58,403 nucleotides of DNA from an uncultured Pelagibacteraceae bacterium (GCA_902567235.1 CACFLX010000009.1:1-58403), one strand, 5' to 3'. Counted from the first letter of the stretch, positions 21,626 to 30,646 are shown. Numbers and translations are program-made. The notes: a model not told the origin generated them from the sequence alone.

Positions 21626-21907
21626 ATGTCTAAAAAATGTGAACTCACTGGAAAAATTCCTCTTAAAGGCCATAAGGTTAGTCATGCCAATAATAAGACA
21701 AAAAGAAGATTTTTACCCAACCTTAAGAAAGTAAGATTTAAGAGTATTGTCTTAAATAAAAGCTTAAAATTAACTGTATCTAATGCAGGAGTTAGAACTG
21801 TAGATAAAAAAGGCAGTTTTGACCAATTTATCAAAAGTGCAAAATTAAGAAATTTATCTCCCAGATTAAAAAAATTAAAAAAATCATTACTCAGTAAATC
21901 TGCTTAA
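21626..21907 (+). CDS. rpmB: 50S ribosomal protein L28
   Basis: Large-subunit protein, 93 residues in the long alphaproteobacterial form. The N-terminus MSKKCELTGKIPLKGHKVSH is the L28 signature, followed by NKTKRRFLPNLKKVRF and VSNAGVRTVDKKGSF. The frame is open upstream to 21563, but that extension crosses the promoter and is not conserved, so the ATG at 21626 is chosen. The last base of the stop is shared with the next gene's ATG. Confidence 0.96.
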   Translation: MSKKCELTGKIPLKGHKVSHANNKTKRRFLPNLKKVRFKSIVLNKSLKLTVSNAGVRTVDKKGSFDQFIKSAKLRNLSPRLKKLKKSLLSKSA

Positions 21908-22455
21908 TGAGTAGAGTTTTTATAACACTTTCATTTTTAATGGGAGTGGTTGTTTTAATATCTAATTATTTAGTTCAGTTTCCAATTAATTATTTTGGTT
22001 TAGAAGAAATATTAACTTATGGTGCATTTAGTTATCCCATAGCTTTTTTAATAACTGATATTTCCAATAGATTTTATGGAAAAATAATTGCAAAAAAAAT
22101 TGTATATATAGGTTTTACTATTGGTATTTGTTTTACACTTTTATTTTCTACAAATTTTGCAGATTTAATTTCAATAAGAATTGCTATTGGATCAGGTACA
22201 GCTTTTATAGTTGCTCAATTGCTCGATGTTCAAATTTTTGATCAGCTAAGGAAGAAAAAATGGTTTGTAGCACCTCTAACATCATCTTTAATTGGATCTA
22301 CTGTTGATACTTTTTTATTTTTTTCAATTTCTTTTTATGCAACAGGAATACCTTGGTTTACTCTATCATTAGGAGATTTAGCAGTTAAAATTTTTGTTGC
22401 TTTAGCAATGCTAGTTCCATTTAGACTATTGATAGGAAGAGTTAAAGCAGTTTAA
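21907..22455 (+). CDS. yhhQ: Queuosine precursor transporter (YhhQ/VUT family)
   Basis: Integral membrane protein, 182 residues, about six membrane segments. It resembles the VUT_1 family that imports preQ0/preQ1 for queuosine in tRNA: the motif SYPIAFLITDISNRFYG (residues 39-55), LDVQIFDQLRKKKW and LTSSLIGSTVDTFLFF are characteristic. One-base overlap with rpmB. A salvage importer is consistent with a streamlined cell lacking de novo preQ0 genes, but that cannot be judged from this window. Confidence 0.88.
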   Translation: MSRVFITLSFLMGVVVLISNYLVQFPINYFGLEEILTYGAFSYPIAFLITDISNRFYGKIIAKKIVYIGFTIGICFTLLFSTNFADLISIRIAIGSGTAFIVAQLLDVQIFDQLRKKKWFVAPLTSSLIGSTVDTFLFFSISFYATGIPWFTLSLGDLAVKIFVALAMLVPFRLLIGRVKAV

Positions 22456-22458
22456 AAA

Positions 22459-23337
22459 TTATTTATATAAAAATTTGTAGGATAAGATCTTATAAGCTAA
22501 TTTTGCCACTAAAAAGTTGTATGAATTAAATCCTTTTATTGGAGCAAGTTCATTGATGTCTGCACCAACAATATTTGAATTTTTAGTAGCTATTTTTATT
22601 ATTTCTAAGGCTTCATCCCAAAAAATACCACCAGGCTCAGGCGTGCCAGTGGCAGGCATAATACTTGAATCAAATCCATCAACGTCAAAAGTTAGATAAA
22701 CTGTTTTATTTTTAATCATTTTTTTAAATTTATTCAAATTCCATTTTTTTTTATCTTTTGCCCAAAAAATATTAATTCTTGAAGAATTTTTATTTAAGTA
22801 GGGTATTTCGCTTTGGGATATATTTCTAATACCAAAAGATATTAGTGAAACATTTTTATAATCTAAACATCTCTTCATTGCTGATGCATGTGAAAATTTT
22901 TCACCGTTATAGCTTTCTCTTAAATCAGCGTGCGCATCAAAGTGTAATAAACATAATTTTTTATATTTTTTTGTAAAAGGAGCTATACAACCTGGTGTTA
23001 TTGAGTGTTCTCCACCAAGAGTTAAAGGAAAAATTTTTTTATTTAAAATTTTTTCATTTATTTTTGAAATTTTACTTAGAGCTTTATTTATATTTTTATC
23101 TATTTTAAAAGGTTTTAAGGTTTTAATACCTATTTTTTTATATGGCTCACAATTTAGCTCTTCATCATATAATTCAACTTGATGTGAGGCTTTAATAATT
23201 TCTCTAGGACCATTTTTTGTTCCTTCACCGTAACTAACGGTTTTTTCTAAACCAAATGGAACAACTATTGCTTTTTCTTTAATTTTGAATTTGTTGTCAA
23301 TTCCAAGAAAACCTTCTTTGTTAGATAAATAATTCAT
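22459..23337 (-). CDS. speB: Ureohydrolase, agmatinase/arginase family
   Basis: Hydrolyses a guanidino group, releasing urea; agmatine to putrescine is the usual SpeB reaction. 292 residues from the chosen ATG at 23337, which follows the upstream gene's stop by one base; the frame also opens to 23406 inside that gene. Mn ligands are intact: GGEHS at 108-112, FDAHAD at 133-138 and DVDGFD at 218-223. It is third in a decarboxylase/DHS-like/ureohydrolase cluster. The substrate could be agmatine, arginine, or an aminoalkyl-agmatine. Confidence 0.87.
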   Translation of the reverse strand: MNYLSNKEGFLGIDNKFKIKEKAIVVPFGLEKTVSYGEGTKNGPREIIKASHQVELYDEELNCEPYKKIGIKTLKPFKIDKNINKALSKISKINEKILNKKIFPLTLGGEHSITPGCIAPFTKKYKKLCLLHFDAHADLRESYNGEKFSHASAMKRCLDYKNVSLISFGIRNISQSEIPYLNKNSSRINIFWAKDKKKWNLNKFKKMIKNKTVYLTFDVDGFDSSIMPATGTPEPGGIFWDEALEIIKIATKNSNIVGADINELAPIKGFNSYNFLVAKLAYKILSYKFLYK

Positions 23338-23338
23338 T

Positions 23339-24382
23339 TTATCCAAATATATTTGAAAAATTTTTTCTTTTTCTATTTTTCCATTCACCATTGTGATAGG
23401 CGTCACTTGCGATTAAAGGAAGCACACTTGTTGCTTCAGCAAATACCATTTGTTCTTTTGTTACATCAACTTTTCCCCAAGAACTAGCTTCTTTTAAAGT
23501 AGAGCTGCTACATGCACCATCTCTTGAATCAGCAACAGTTATTTGAACAGCATACTTGTGCATATCTACTTCTTTACCCAAAAGTTCAGCACAAATAACT
23601 GTATCTTGAATAAAATTTTTTGGAACACCTCCACCAATCATAAATAAGCCAGATCTGTTTGATCTAATTTTAATTTCAGTTAATTCACGAAATTCTCTAA
23701 TTGAATCTATCGTAATATGTTTATTTGGATTTTTTTCTTGGTGCATTACTAATCCAAATCCAGCACTAGAATCTGTAAAAGCTGGGCAAAAAATTGGAAC
23801 ATTATTTTCATGGGCAGTTTCTATTAATGAACCTTTCTTTTTTGCATTATTTTTTAAATACTTTCCAATTTCATTAATAAACTCTCTAGATGTGTAACTT
23901 CTTGGTTCTAACTTATCTGCTATTTCACATATTGTTTTATCACACATTTGAAGCTCATCTTCATCGATGTAAGTATCATATATTCTATCAATGTAATTTT
24001 TACGTAATTCTGCATCATCTTGAAATTGAGAACCTTGGTAATGTTTAAATCCAAGTGCCTCAAAGAAATCCATATCGATAATTGATGCTCCAGTAGCTAC
24101 AATTGCATCAATCATATTGTATTTAATCATATCTCTATAAATATGCATACATCCAGCAGCAGAAGTAGATCCGGCCAATGTTAAAAAGATTGTACAATCT
24201 TTATCTTTAATCATTTCATTAAATATACTGGCTGCATTTGCAGTTTCTCTAGAAACGAAAGACATTTTTTTCATTGATGAAACTATTTTTCTTGCATCAA
24301 ACGAGGTTATATCAATATGTTCTACAGGTGAGTTAAGAAAATCTTTTTTACTATTATGTCCTAAATTCTTTTTGTCTGACAT
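23339..24382 (-). CDS. Deoxyhypusine synthase-like protein (probable polyamine aminobutyltransferase)
   Basis: 347 residues of the DHS family. Eukaryotic DHS moves an aminobutyl group from spermidine to eIF5A; bacteria lack that substrate, so bacterial homologues are thought to act on free polyamines, e.g. making homospermidine. Conserved here: SAGFGLVMHQ, MIGGGVPKNFIQD, and the active-site Lys near 304 in EASSWGKV. It sits between the PLP decarboxylase (stop and start adjacent) and the ureohydrolase, so a polyamine role is well supported; the exact product is inferred. Confidence 0.85.
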   Translation of the reverse strand: MSDKKNLGHNSKKDFLNSPVEHIDITSFDARKIVSSMKKMSFVSRETANAASIFNEMIKDKDCTIFLTLAGSTSAAGCMHIYRDMIKYNMIDAIVATGASIIDMDFFEALGFKHYQGSQFQDDAELRKNYIDRIYDTYIDEDELQMCDKTICEIADKLEPRSYTSREFINEIGKYLKNNAKKKGSLIETAHENNVPIFCPAFTDSSAGFGLVMHQEKNPNKHITIDSIREFRELTEIKIRSNRSGLFMIGGGVPKNFIQDTVICAELLGKEVDMHKYAVQITVADSRDGACSSSTLKEASSWGKVDVTKEQMVFAEATSVLPLIASDAYHNGEWKNRKRKNFSNIFG

Positions 24383-25561
24383 TTAGGCAACAAGAAATTG
24401 TTTTTCAATTTCTTTGTTATACATAGTCATGATTGGATTATCTTCTACTTCAAATATTTTATTTGAGTAAAGGCCATTAAAATCTGTTCTAAATGTTAAT
24501 CCATAAGCACCAAGTTGGCCAAGCTCAATATAATCATTTTCTTTAACATTGTTTGGTAAGATAAAAGGTCCTTTCATATAATCCATGCTATCACAGGTTG
24601 GGCCATAAAAATCAAAAGCAGTTAATTTTTTTGAAACAATTCTTCCTTTAGTAATTAATTTTGATGGATAAACGATATTTGGAAATCCTGCATCAAATAG
24701 CGATCCATACGTTCCATCGTTTATATAAAGTTTTTGTTTTTTTCTTAAATTCACTTTAACTATTGTTGATCCACTTTCTGCAACAATCGCTCTACCTGGT
24801 TCACAAATTATTATAGGTAATTTTTCTAGTTTTAAGTTGGTTAATGCATTTTTGATTTCATCAAAATATTTTTGGATAGATTGAGGAACTAAATCAGGAT
24901 ATATTGTAGGAAATCCACCACCTACATTAATGAAGTCTGGAACTATTTTTGTGCGTTTAATTATATTGCCAATTTCAGAAATTCCTTTCGAATAAGAAAT
25001 TGGATGCATACATTGTGATCCTACGTGAAAACTTATTCCTAATTTTTTTGCATATTGCTTTGTTAATCTAAATAAACCCGCAGCCTCTGATGGTGTAGCT
25101 CCAAACTTTTTAGATAAGTCAATTTCAGCATGTTCATTAGAAACTGAAACCCTCACAAATAATTCAAGATCTTTTGCCTGATTTGTACTTTCTATAATTT
25201 TGATTAGTTCGTCTTTCGAGTCTAATGAATAAGCTCTTACTCCATATTTAAAATATGATTCTTTTATGCTTTCTCTACTTTTTACGGTATGCATAAAGGA
25301 GCACTTAGCTGATTTACTAATACTTTTAATGGTTTTAATCTCATTAATTGAAGCAACATCAAAATTATCAATACCACTTTCAAATATAGTTTTTAAAACT
25401 AATGGATTAGGATTTGTTTTTACAGCGTATAAAACTTTTCCAGGGAATTTATTTTGAAAAAACTTCGATGCTAATTGTATAGATTTTTTTCTTATACAAT
25501 ATACTGGCTCATTCGGTTTCAGTTGATTTACTAAGTCCTCAACTGTTTTAAATTTTTGCAT
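24383..25561 (-). CDS. Ornithine-type decarboxylase, PLP fold III
   Basis: 392 residues of the alanine racemase-fold decarboxylases (ornithine, with possible lysine activity), making putrescine or cadaverine. PLP Lys48 in LYAVKTNPNP; GGGFPTIYPD, the phosphate-binding EPGRAIVAES, and the cross-subunit active-site Cys in TCDSMDYMKG near 322 are present. It heads the operon. Its leader carries two hairpins, the last one a terminator-like attenuator, so expression is probably set by premature termination. Arginine decarboxylase of this fold is much longer, so agmatine synthesis is unlikely. Confidence 0.9.
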   Translation of the reverse strand: MQKFKTVEDLVNQLKPNEPVYCIRKKSIQLASKFFQNKFPGKVLYAVKTNPNPLVLKTIFESGIDNFDVASINEIKTIKSISKSAKCSFMHTVKSRESIKESYFKYGVRAYSLDSKDELIKIIESTNQAKDLELFVRVSVSNEHAEIDLSKKFGATPSEAAGLFRLTKQYAKKLGISFHVGSQCMHPISYSKGISEIGNIIKRTKIVPDFINVGGGFPTIYPDLVPQSIQKYFDEIKNALTNLKLEKLPIIICEPGRAIVAESGSTIVKVNLRKKQKLYINDGTYGSLFDAGFPNIVYPSKLITKGRIVSKKLTAFDFYGPTCDSMDYMKGPFILPNNVKENDYIELGQLGAYGLTFRTDFNGLYSNKIFEVEDNPIMTMYNKEIEKQFLVA

Positions 25562-25585
25562 ATAAACCCCTCAAAAAAAATTTAA

Positions 25586-25614
25586 CAAAAAAAACCTGCA
25601 TATCAGCTATGCAG
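25586..25614 (-). terminator. Intrinsic terminator inside the decarboxylase leader
   Basis: A perfect 7-bp stem with a 5-base loop (25596-25614) is followed on the minus strand by GG and eight U residues, about 35 bases before the decarboxylase start. The neighbouring gene on the other side is divergent, so the only transcript this hairpin can stop is that of the polyamine operon itself. Confidence 0.65.
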
Positions 25615-25665
25615 TTTTCATAAATCCAGCATTTATGGGATATGATCGCCAATGTAAAGCAAATA
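25590..25665 (-). promoter_or_regulatory. Structured leader / attenuator of the polyamine operon (speF-like)
   Basis: Read on the minus strand, the leader holds UUUACAUUGGCGAUCAUAUC, then a perfect 7-bp hairpin (CAUAAAU/AUUUAUG, 25619-25637), then a second perfect 7-bp hairpin (CUGCAUA/UAUGCAG, 25596-25614). A run of eight U follows. CAUAUC (25639-25644) is complementary to GAUAUG in the right arm of the last hairpin, giving a possible antiterminator. Alphaproteobacterial ornithine decarboxylase genes are known to carry the 'speF' leader motif; membership is suspected, not proven. Confidence 0.65.
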
Positions 25666-25705
25666 ATTCTATTGAAATAAATTTATTAATCTCCATATAA
25701 GTTCT

Positions 25706-26269
25706 ATGGGCAATACAGAAAGTATTAAAAACATTAGTGAATTTGAGGATAAATCACTACTCATAGTTGATGACGACAATCCATTTAGGGAAAGATTAGC
25801 TAGAGCAATGGAAAAAAAAGGTTTTAAAGTTTCTCAAGCTGAAGGTGTAAGAAAAGGTATTGATATAGTTAATCAAAAAAATCCAGCATTTGCAGTTGTT
25901 GACCTAAGACTTGGAGATGGAAATGGATTAGAGGTTGTAAAAGAAATTCAGAATTCTAACTCAAAAAGTAGAGTAGTTATGTTGACAGGTTACGGGAACA
26001 TTCCAACAGCTGTTGCAGCTATTAAACAGGGTGCAATTGATTATTTATCAAAACCAGCAGATGCCGATGATGTCGAAAGAGCGTTGTTAGCAGATCCAAA
26101 TAAAAAAGCAGCACCTCCAGAAAACCCAATGTCGGCAGATAGAGTAAAATGGGAACATATTCATCGTGTATTTGAGCTTTGTAATAGAAATGTCTCAGAA
26201 ACAGCAAGAAGACTTAAAATGCATAGAAGAACCCTTCAAAGAATTCTATCCAAAAGATCTCCTAAATAA
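25706..26269 (+). CDS. regA: Redox response regulator RegA/ActR/PrrA
   Basis: Global redox regulator of the RegB/RegA two-component system, controlling respiration and carbon metabolism in Alphaproteobacteria. 187 residues: receiver domain 17-130 with acidic pocket VDDD at 21-24 and phospho-acceptor Asp66 in VVDLRLGDG. A Pro-rich linker (APPENP) and a Fis-type helix-turn-helix (NVSETARRLKMHRRTLQRI) follow. The sensor RegB is not adjacent. The last 8 bases overlap the 3' end of bioY. Confidence 0.94.
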   Translation: MGNTESIKNISEFEDKSLLIVDDDNPFRERLARAMEKKGFKVSQAEGVRKGIDIVNQKNPAFAVVDLRLGDGNGLEVVKEIQNSNSKSRVVMLTGYGNIPTAVAAIKQGAIDYLSKPADADDVERALLADPNKKAAPPENPMSADRVKWEHIHRVFELCNRNVSETARRLKMHRRTLQRILSKRSPK

Positions 26270-26810
26270 ATTTTCTTAATTTTAAAATATTTTTTGCAAG
26301 TAAAGTTAAAATAATAATTTTAAATAGTTCTGCTAGCAAAAAAGGAGTTACCCCTAAATGTATTATTGGTTTATCCCAACCAATTAAACTTCCTAACCAA
26401 AAAACTCCAAGTATATAAATTGTTGAGACAGAAATTAATAATTTAATAAAATTATTTAAAATATTTCCTTTAAAATTAAAATACCCAGCTAAGAAAGTTG
26501 CAAATAAAAAACCGATTAAATATCCCATAGTTGGACCTGTAAAATAAACAAGGCCAACACCTTTTTCTGGCGAATTGGAGAAAACTGGCAATCCAATAAT
26601 TCCTTCAACTAAATATAGACTAACAGTTGCCAGACCAATTTTGTATCCAAATGACATCCCTAAAAATAGAACCACAAAAGTTTGCATTGTCATTGGAACT
26701 GGATAAAAAGGAATCTTAATTTTAGATGATATAGTTAGAAGAATTGAACCTAAAAATATTATTAATATATATTTTAGTATTCTTAAATTTTGAGATTTAA
26801 CAACTTCCAT
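26262..26810 (-). CDS. bioY: Biotin transporter BioY
   Basis: S-component of an energy-coupling-factor vitamin transporter, binding biotin; some BioY proteins work alone. 182 residues, about six membrane segments. Family features: the PVPMTMQTFVVLFLG stretch (37-51), LYLVEGIIGLPVF (61-73) and FTGPTMGYLIGF (87-98). The next upstream gene is an unrelated ABC-2-type ATPase, not the ECF ATPase BioM, so no dedicated energising module is adjacent. Confidence 0.92.
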   Translation of the reverse strand: MEVVKSQNLRILKYILIIFLGSILLTISSKIKIPFYPVPMTMQTFVVLFLGMSFGYKIGLATVSLYLVEGIIGLPVFSNSPEKGVGLVYFTGPTMGYLIGFLFATFLAGYFNFKGNILNNFIKLLISVSTIYILGVFWLGSLIGWDKPIIHLGVTPFLLAELFKIIILTLLAKNILKLRKFI

Positions 26811-26842
26811 TTATTTATTATACTATTGTTAAGCTAAATTAT

Positions 26843-27772
26843 CTAGTTTTTTGTTAATCTTATAAATACATCTTCCAAATCTCCATCGTCTGTAGAAATA
26901 TCTAATAGTTTAATATTTTGGTCATTAATAAATTTTATTATTTCACTTATATTTAGAGCATTTTTTTCATAAGATACTACAAGTTCATCTACTTTGTTGG
27001 ATAATACATTTATAGATTTAAGAGAATTATTTTTAATATCAACTTTTTTATCAACAGTAAATCTCACAATTTTTGTTTGAATTCTTTTTAATAAATTTTT
27101 TGTGGTATCTAACGCAACTAAACTACCTTTATTTAATATTCCAATTCTATCACACATTTGTTCCGCCTCATTTAGATAATGAGTAGTCAAAATGATTGTT
27201 ACACCTTGTTTATTAAGTTGTTTTACATTGTCCCAAAGGTTACTTCTTAATTCCACATCTACACCTGCAGTTGGTTCATCTAGTATTATTATTGGTGGTT
27301 TGTGTACTAATGCTTTTGCAACCAGCAAACGTCTTTTCATTCCACCCGATAAAGCTCTGGTGTAGCTTTTAGATTGTTTTTCTAAAGAAACTAATTTTAA
27401 AATAGTTTCTGTAATTCTATCTTTTTTTTTAATTCCATACATTCCTGCCTGAAGTTCTAAAATATTCCACGGAGTAAAAAATGGATCTACATTTACTTCT
27501 TGAGGAACAATTCCAATAGAAGCTCTAACTTGCCTTGGGTTTATGTCCAAGTTAAATCCCCAGACATTTACTTCCCCAGATGTCTTTATTGTTGTACCAG
27601 CTAAAATATTTATAAAGGTACTTTTGCCAGCTCCATTTGGACCTAGTAAGCCAAATATTTCCCCTTCATTCACTTCTAAGTTTAAATTTTTGATAGCTTG
27701 TACTGATTTTGAACTATTCTTTGAGTAGGTTTTGTTTAAATCTTTTATATATAAAACATTTTTTTTGTTCAT
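26843..27772 (-). CDS. ABC transporter ATP-binding protein, ABC-2 (YadG-like) type
   Basis: 309-residue ATPase with Walker A GPNGAGKST at 44-52, signature LSGGMKRR at 141-148 and Walker B IIILDEPTAG at 161-170, followed by a C-terminal extension of the kind found in multidrug or polysaccharide exporters (CcmA/YadG). No permease gene is adjacent, so its partner must be encoded elsewhere. Substrate unknown. It diverges from polA across 50 bases. Confidence 0.88.
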   Translation of the reverse strand: MNKKNVLYIKDLNKTYSKNSSKSVQAIKNLNLEVNEGEIFGLLGPNGAGKSTFINILAGTTIKTSGEVNVWGFNLDINPRQVRASIGIVPQEVNVDPFFTPWNILELQAGMYGIKKKDRITETILKLVSLEKQSKSYTRALSGGMKRRLLVAKALVHKPPIIILDEPTAGVDVELRSNLWDNVKQLNKQGVTIILTTHYLNEAEQMCDRIGILNKGSLVALDTTKNLLKRIQTKIVRFTVDKKVDIKNNSLKSINVLSNKVDELVVSYEKNALNISEIIKFINDQNIKLLDISTDDGDLEDVFIRLTKN

Positions 27773-27822
27773 CGATCGTTATACATTTATAACATTAGAA
27801 TAAATTAAGATAACATTATTTT

Positions 27823-30597
27823 ATGAATAAAATAAAAAATACAGATCACTTTTATCTTATTGACGGTTCAGGATATATATTTAGAGCTTACTATGCTCTT
27901 CCTCCATTATCTAGAAAAAGTGATGGAATGCCCACTGGAGCTGTAAGTGGATTTTGTAGTATGTTGTTTAAATTATTGGAAGATTCTAAATCAAGTGAGA
28001 ACAAACAAAAGCCAACTCATTTTGCAGTAATTTTTGATTCAGCTAGAAAAAATTTTAGAAATGAAATTTATTCTGAATATAAAGCAAATAGATCAGATGC
28101 ACCAGACGATTTAATACCTCAGTTTGAATTTATTAGAAAATCAGTAGAAGCATTTAACCTTCCATCAATTGAATTAATAAACTATGAGGCAGATGATCTT
28201 ATTGCAACTTACTCAGAACAAATTTTAAATGAAGGAGCAAAAGTAACTATTGTTTCATCAGACAAAGATTTAATGCAGCTATATAAGAAAAACATTAGAA
28301 TTTATGATCCAATGAAAAATAAATTTATATCAAATGAAGATATAAATAATAAATTTGGTGTTAATCCAGATAAAGTCATTGATGTACAAGCTTTAGCGGG
28401 TGATAGTAGTGATAATGTTCCCGGGGTTCCTGGAATAGGCTTAAAAACTGCAGCTGAATTAATTAATCAATATGGCAGTTTAGAAAATTTATTAAAAAAT
28501 ATAAATAAAATAAAACAGAATAAAAGAAGAGAAACATTAAATTTAAATCAAGATAAAGCAATTATTAGTAAAAAATTAGTTACTCTTAAAAAAGATGTCC
28601 CAGTAAAAAATCAAATTTCAGAATTTGAGCTTAAGGAAATAGATAAAAATAAATTATATAACTTTCTTCGAGAAATGGAATTTAATAGGTTAATGAGTTC
28701 TGTTATTTCAACTTATGGAGAAATAGAATTTTCAAGCAAGAGCAAAGTTTTTGATCAAGAAGAAAAAAAAAATAAAATTTCTAAAAAAAACTATGAATTA
28801 ATAGAAAAATTAGAAGATATAGATAAATGGCTTAATGAAGCTGAGGAAAATGGCGAGATAGCTGTTGATACTGAAACTAGTTCTTTAGATCCTCATCAGG
28901 CCAATTTAGTAGGTATTTCTTTTTCTACAAAAATTGGTAAAGCGTGTTACATCCCGATAGGACACACCCAAGGCAAAAATCTTGAAGAAAAAAAAGTTAT
29001 TAAAAAAATTAAGCCAATTTTAGAAGATAAAAGTATAAAAAAAATTGGTCAAAATATTAAATTTGATTTTATAATTTTTTACCACAAAGGAATAAATATG
29101 AATTCAATGGAAGACACTATGCTTATGTCTTATGTTTTAGACGCAGGAAAAAATAGGCACAACATGGATGTACTCTCAGGAATTCATTTAGGTCATAAAA
29201 CAATATCTTTTAAAGATATTGTTGGAACTGGAAAAAAACAGATAAATTTTAGTGAAGTAAAAATTGATATTGCTAAGGATTATGCTGCTGAGGATGCTGA
29301 TATAACTTTTAGATTATATAAAGTTTTTTCTAAAAATATAAAATTAGAAAAAATGCTTAATATTTATGAAATATTTGAAAAACCGCTAATTAAAATTTTA
29401 GCATTAATGGAAATTAATGGTGTTCAAGTAGATAAAAAATTTCTACAACTTCTTTCAAATAAATTTGAAAAAAAAATTAATAATTTAGAAAAAGAAATTT
29501 ATAAAATTACAAAAAAAGAATTTAAAATTGGTTCTACAAAACAACTAGGCGAGGTAATGTATAATGAAATGAAAATTGCAACATTGAAAAAAACAAAAAA
29601 GGGCAGTTATGCTACTAGCGCGCAAGTATTAGAAGATCTTGCTTTTAAAGGTCATAAACTTCCAAAACTAGTTTTAGATTGGAGACAAGTAACAAAACTT
29701 AAAAATACTTACACAGATTCTTTACAAGAACATATAAATCCTAAAACAAAAAGGGTTCATACTTCATTTTTACTAGCGGCAACTTCAACAGGAAGATTAG
29801 CTTCAAGTGATCCAAATTTACAAAATATTCCAATAAAATCTGAAGATGGAAAAGAAATTAGAAAAAGTTTTGTAGCGGAAAAAAATAGCAAGTTAATCTC
29901 AGCAGATTATAATCAAATCGAAATGAGAATTTTGGCAGATTTAGCAGATGTAAAAGAACTAAAAAAGGCATTTAAAAATAAAGAAGATATTCATTCACTT
30001 ACTGCAAGTCAGGTTTTTAATACTAGTATCAAAAAAGTTAACTTGGATATGAGAAGAAAAGCAAAAGCGATAAATTTTGGAATAATTTATGGAATTTCAC
30101 AGTATGGACTAGCAAAACAAATTGGTGTTTCCAATATTGAGGCTGAGGAATTTTTAAATTCGTATTTTTTAAAGTTTCCAGAAATAAAAAACTACATGGA
30201 ATCCACAATTAAATTTTGCAGAAAAAGTGGATACGTAAGTAATATTTTTGGAAGAAGAACTCACATAACTGGAATTAATGATAAAAATTTTAATATAAGA
30301 AATTTTCAGGAGAGAGCAGCGATTAATGCGCCAATTCAAGGCTCTGCCTCTGAAATAATGAGAATGGCAATGATTAGAGTTAGTAAAAAATTACAAGAAT
30401 TTAATGAATCAAATTGTAAAATATTATTGCAGATTCATGATGAATTAATATTTGAAGTTCACAAAGAAGACATCAAAAAATACTCAAAAATTATTCAGGA
30501 AGAAATGTCTAGTGTGAAAAATAGTGATCTACACTCTTTTTCAATACCATTGCTAGTAGACATTAATGTTGGTAATAATTGGGGAGATCTTCATTAA
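27823..30597 (+). CDS. polA: DNA polymerase I
   Basis: Repair and Okazaki-fragment polymerase. 924 residues with three domains: 5'-nuclease (about 1-300, with YEADDLIATY and GDSSDNVPGVPGIG), 3'-5' exonuclease (about 330-510) and family A polymerase (about 540-924). Proofreading residues look intact: DTETSSLD near 349, NIKFDF and the YAAEDAD segment. Polymerase motifs A (SADYNQIEMRI near 693) and C (QIHDELIFE near 870) are present. Many SAR11-like and Rickettsiales enzymes keep this full form. Confidence 0.97.
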   Translation: MNKIKNTDHFYLIDGSGYIFRAYYALPPLSRKSDGMPTGAVSGFCSMLFKLLEDSKSSENKQKPTHFAVIFDSARKNFRNEIYSEYKANRSDAPDDLIPQFEFIRKSVEAFNLPSIELINYEADDLIATYSEQILNEGAKVTIVSSDKDLMQLYKKNIRIYDPMKNKFISNEDINNKFGVNPDKVIDVQALAGDSSDNVPGVPGIGLKTAAELINQYGSLENLLKNINKIKQNKRRETLNLNQDKAIISKKLVTLKKDVPVKNQISEFELKEIDKNKLYNFLREMEFNRLMSSVISTYGEIEFSSKSKVFDQEEKKNKISKKNYELIEKLEDIDKWLNEAEENGEIAVDTETSSLDPHQANLVGISFSTKIGKACYIPIGHTQGKNLEEKKVIKKIKPILEDKSIKKIGQNIKFDFIIFYHKGINMNSMEDTMLMSYVLDAGKNRHNMDVLSGIHLGHKTISFKDIVGTGKKQINFSEVKIDIAKDYAAEDADITFRLYKVFSKNIKLEKMLNIYEIFEKPLIKILALMEINGVQVDKKFLQLLSNKFEKKINNLEKEIYKITKKEFKIGSTKQLGEVMYNEMKIATLKKTKKGSYATSAQVLEDLAFKGHKLPKLVLDWRQVTKLKNTYTDSLQEHINPKTKRVHTSFLLAATSTGRLASSDPNLQNIPIKSEDGKEIRKSFVAEKNSKLISADYNQIEMRILADLADVKELKKAFKNKEDIHSLTASQVFNTSIKKVNLDMRRKAKAINFGIIYGISQYGLAKQIGVSNIEAEEFLNSYFLKFPEIKNYMESTIKFCRKSGYVSNIFGRRTHITGINDKNFNIRNFQERAAINAPIQGSASEIMRMAMIRVSKKLQEFNESNCKILLQIHDELIFEVHKEDIKKYSKIIQEEMSSVKNSDLHSFSIPLLVDINVGNNWGDLH

Positions 30598-30646
30598 TCT
30601 TGAAGTATTGCCCAAATTAGAACAATTTAGTATTTTTAACTAATTT

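Noticed and set aside
23338-23406. Longer start for the ureohydrolase
   Set aside because: It would overlap the DHS-like gene by 68 bases; the ATG at 23337, one base after that gene's stop, fits the family length better.
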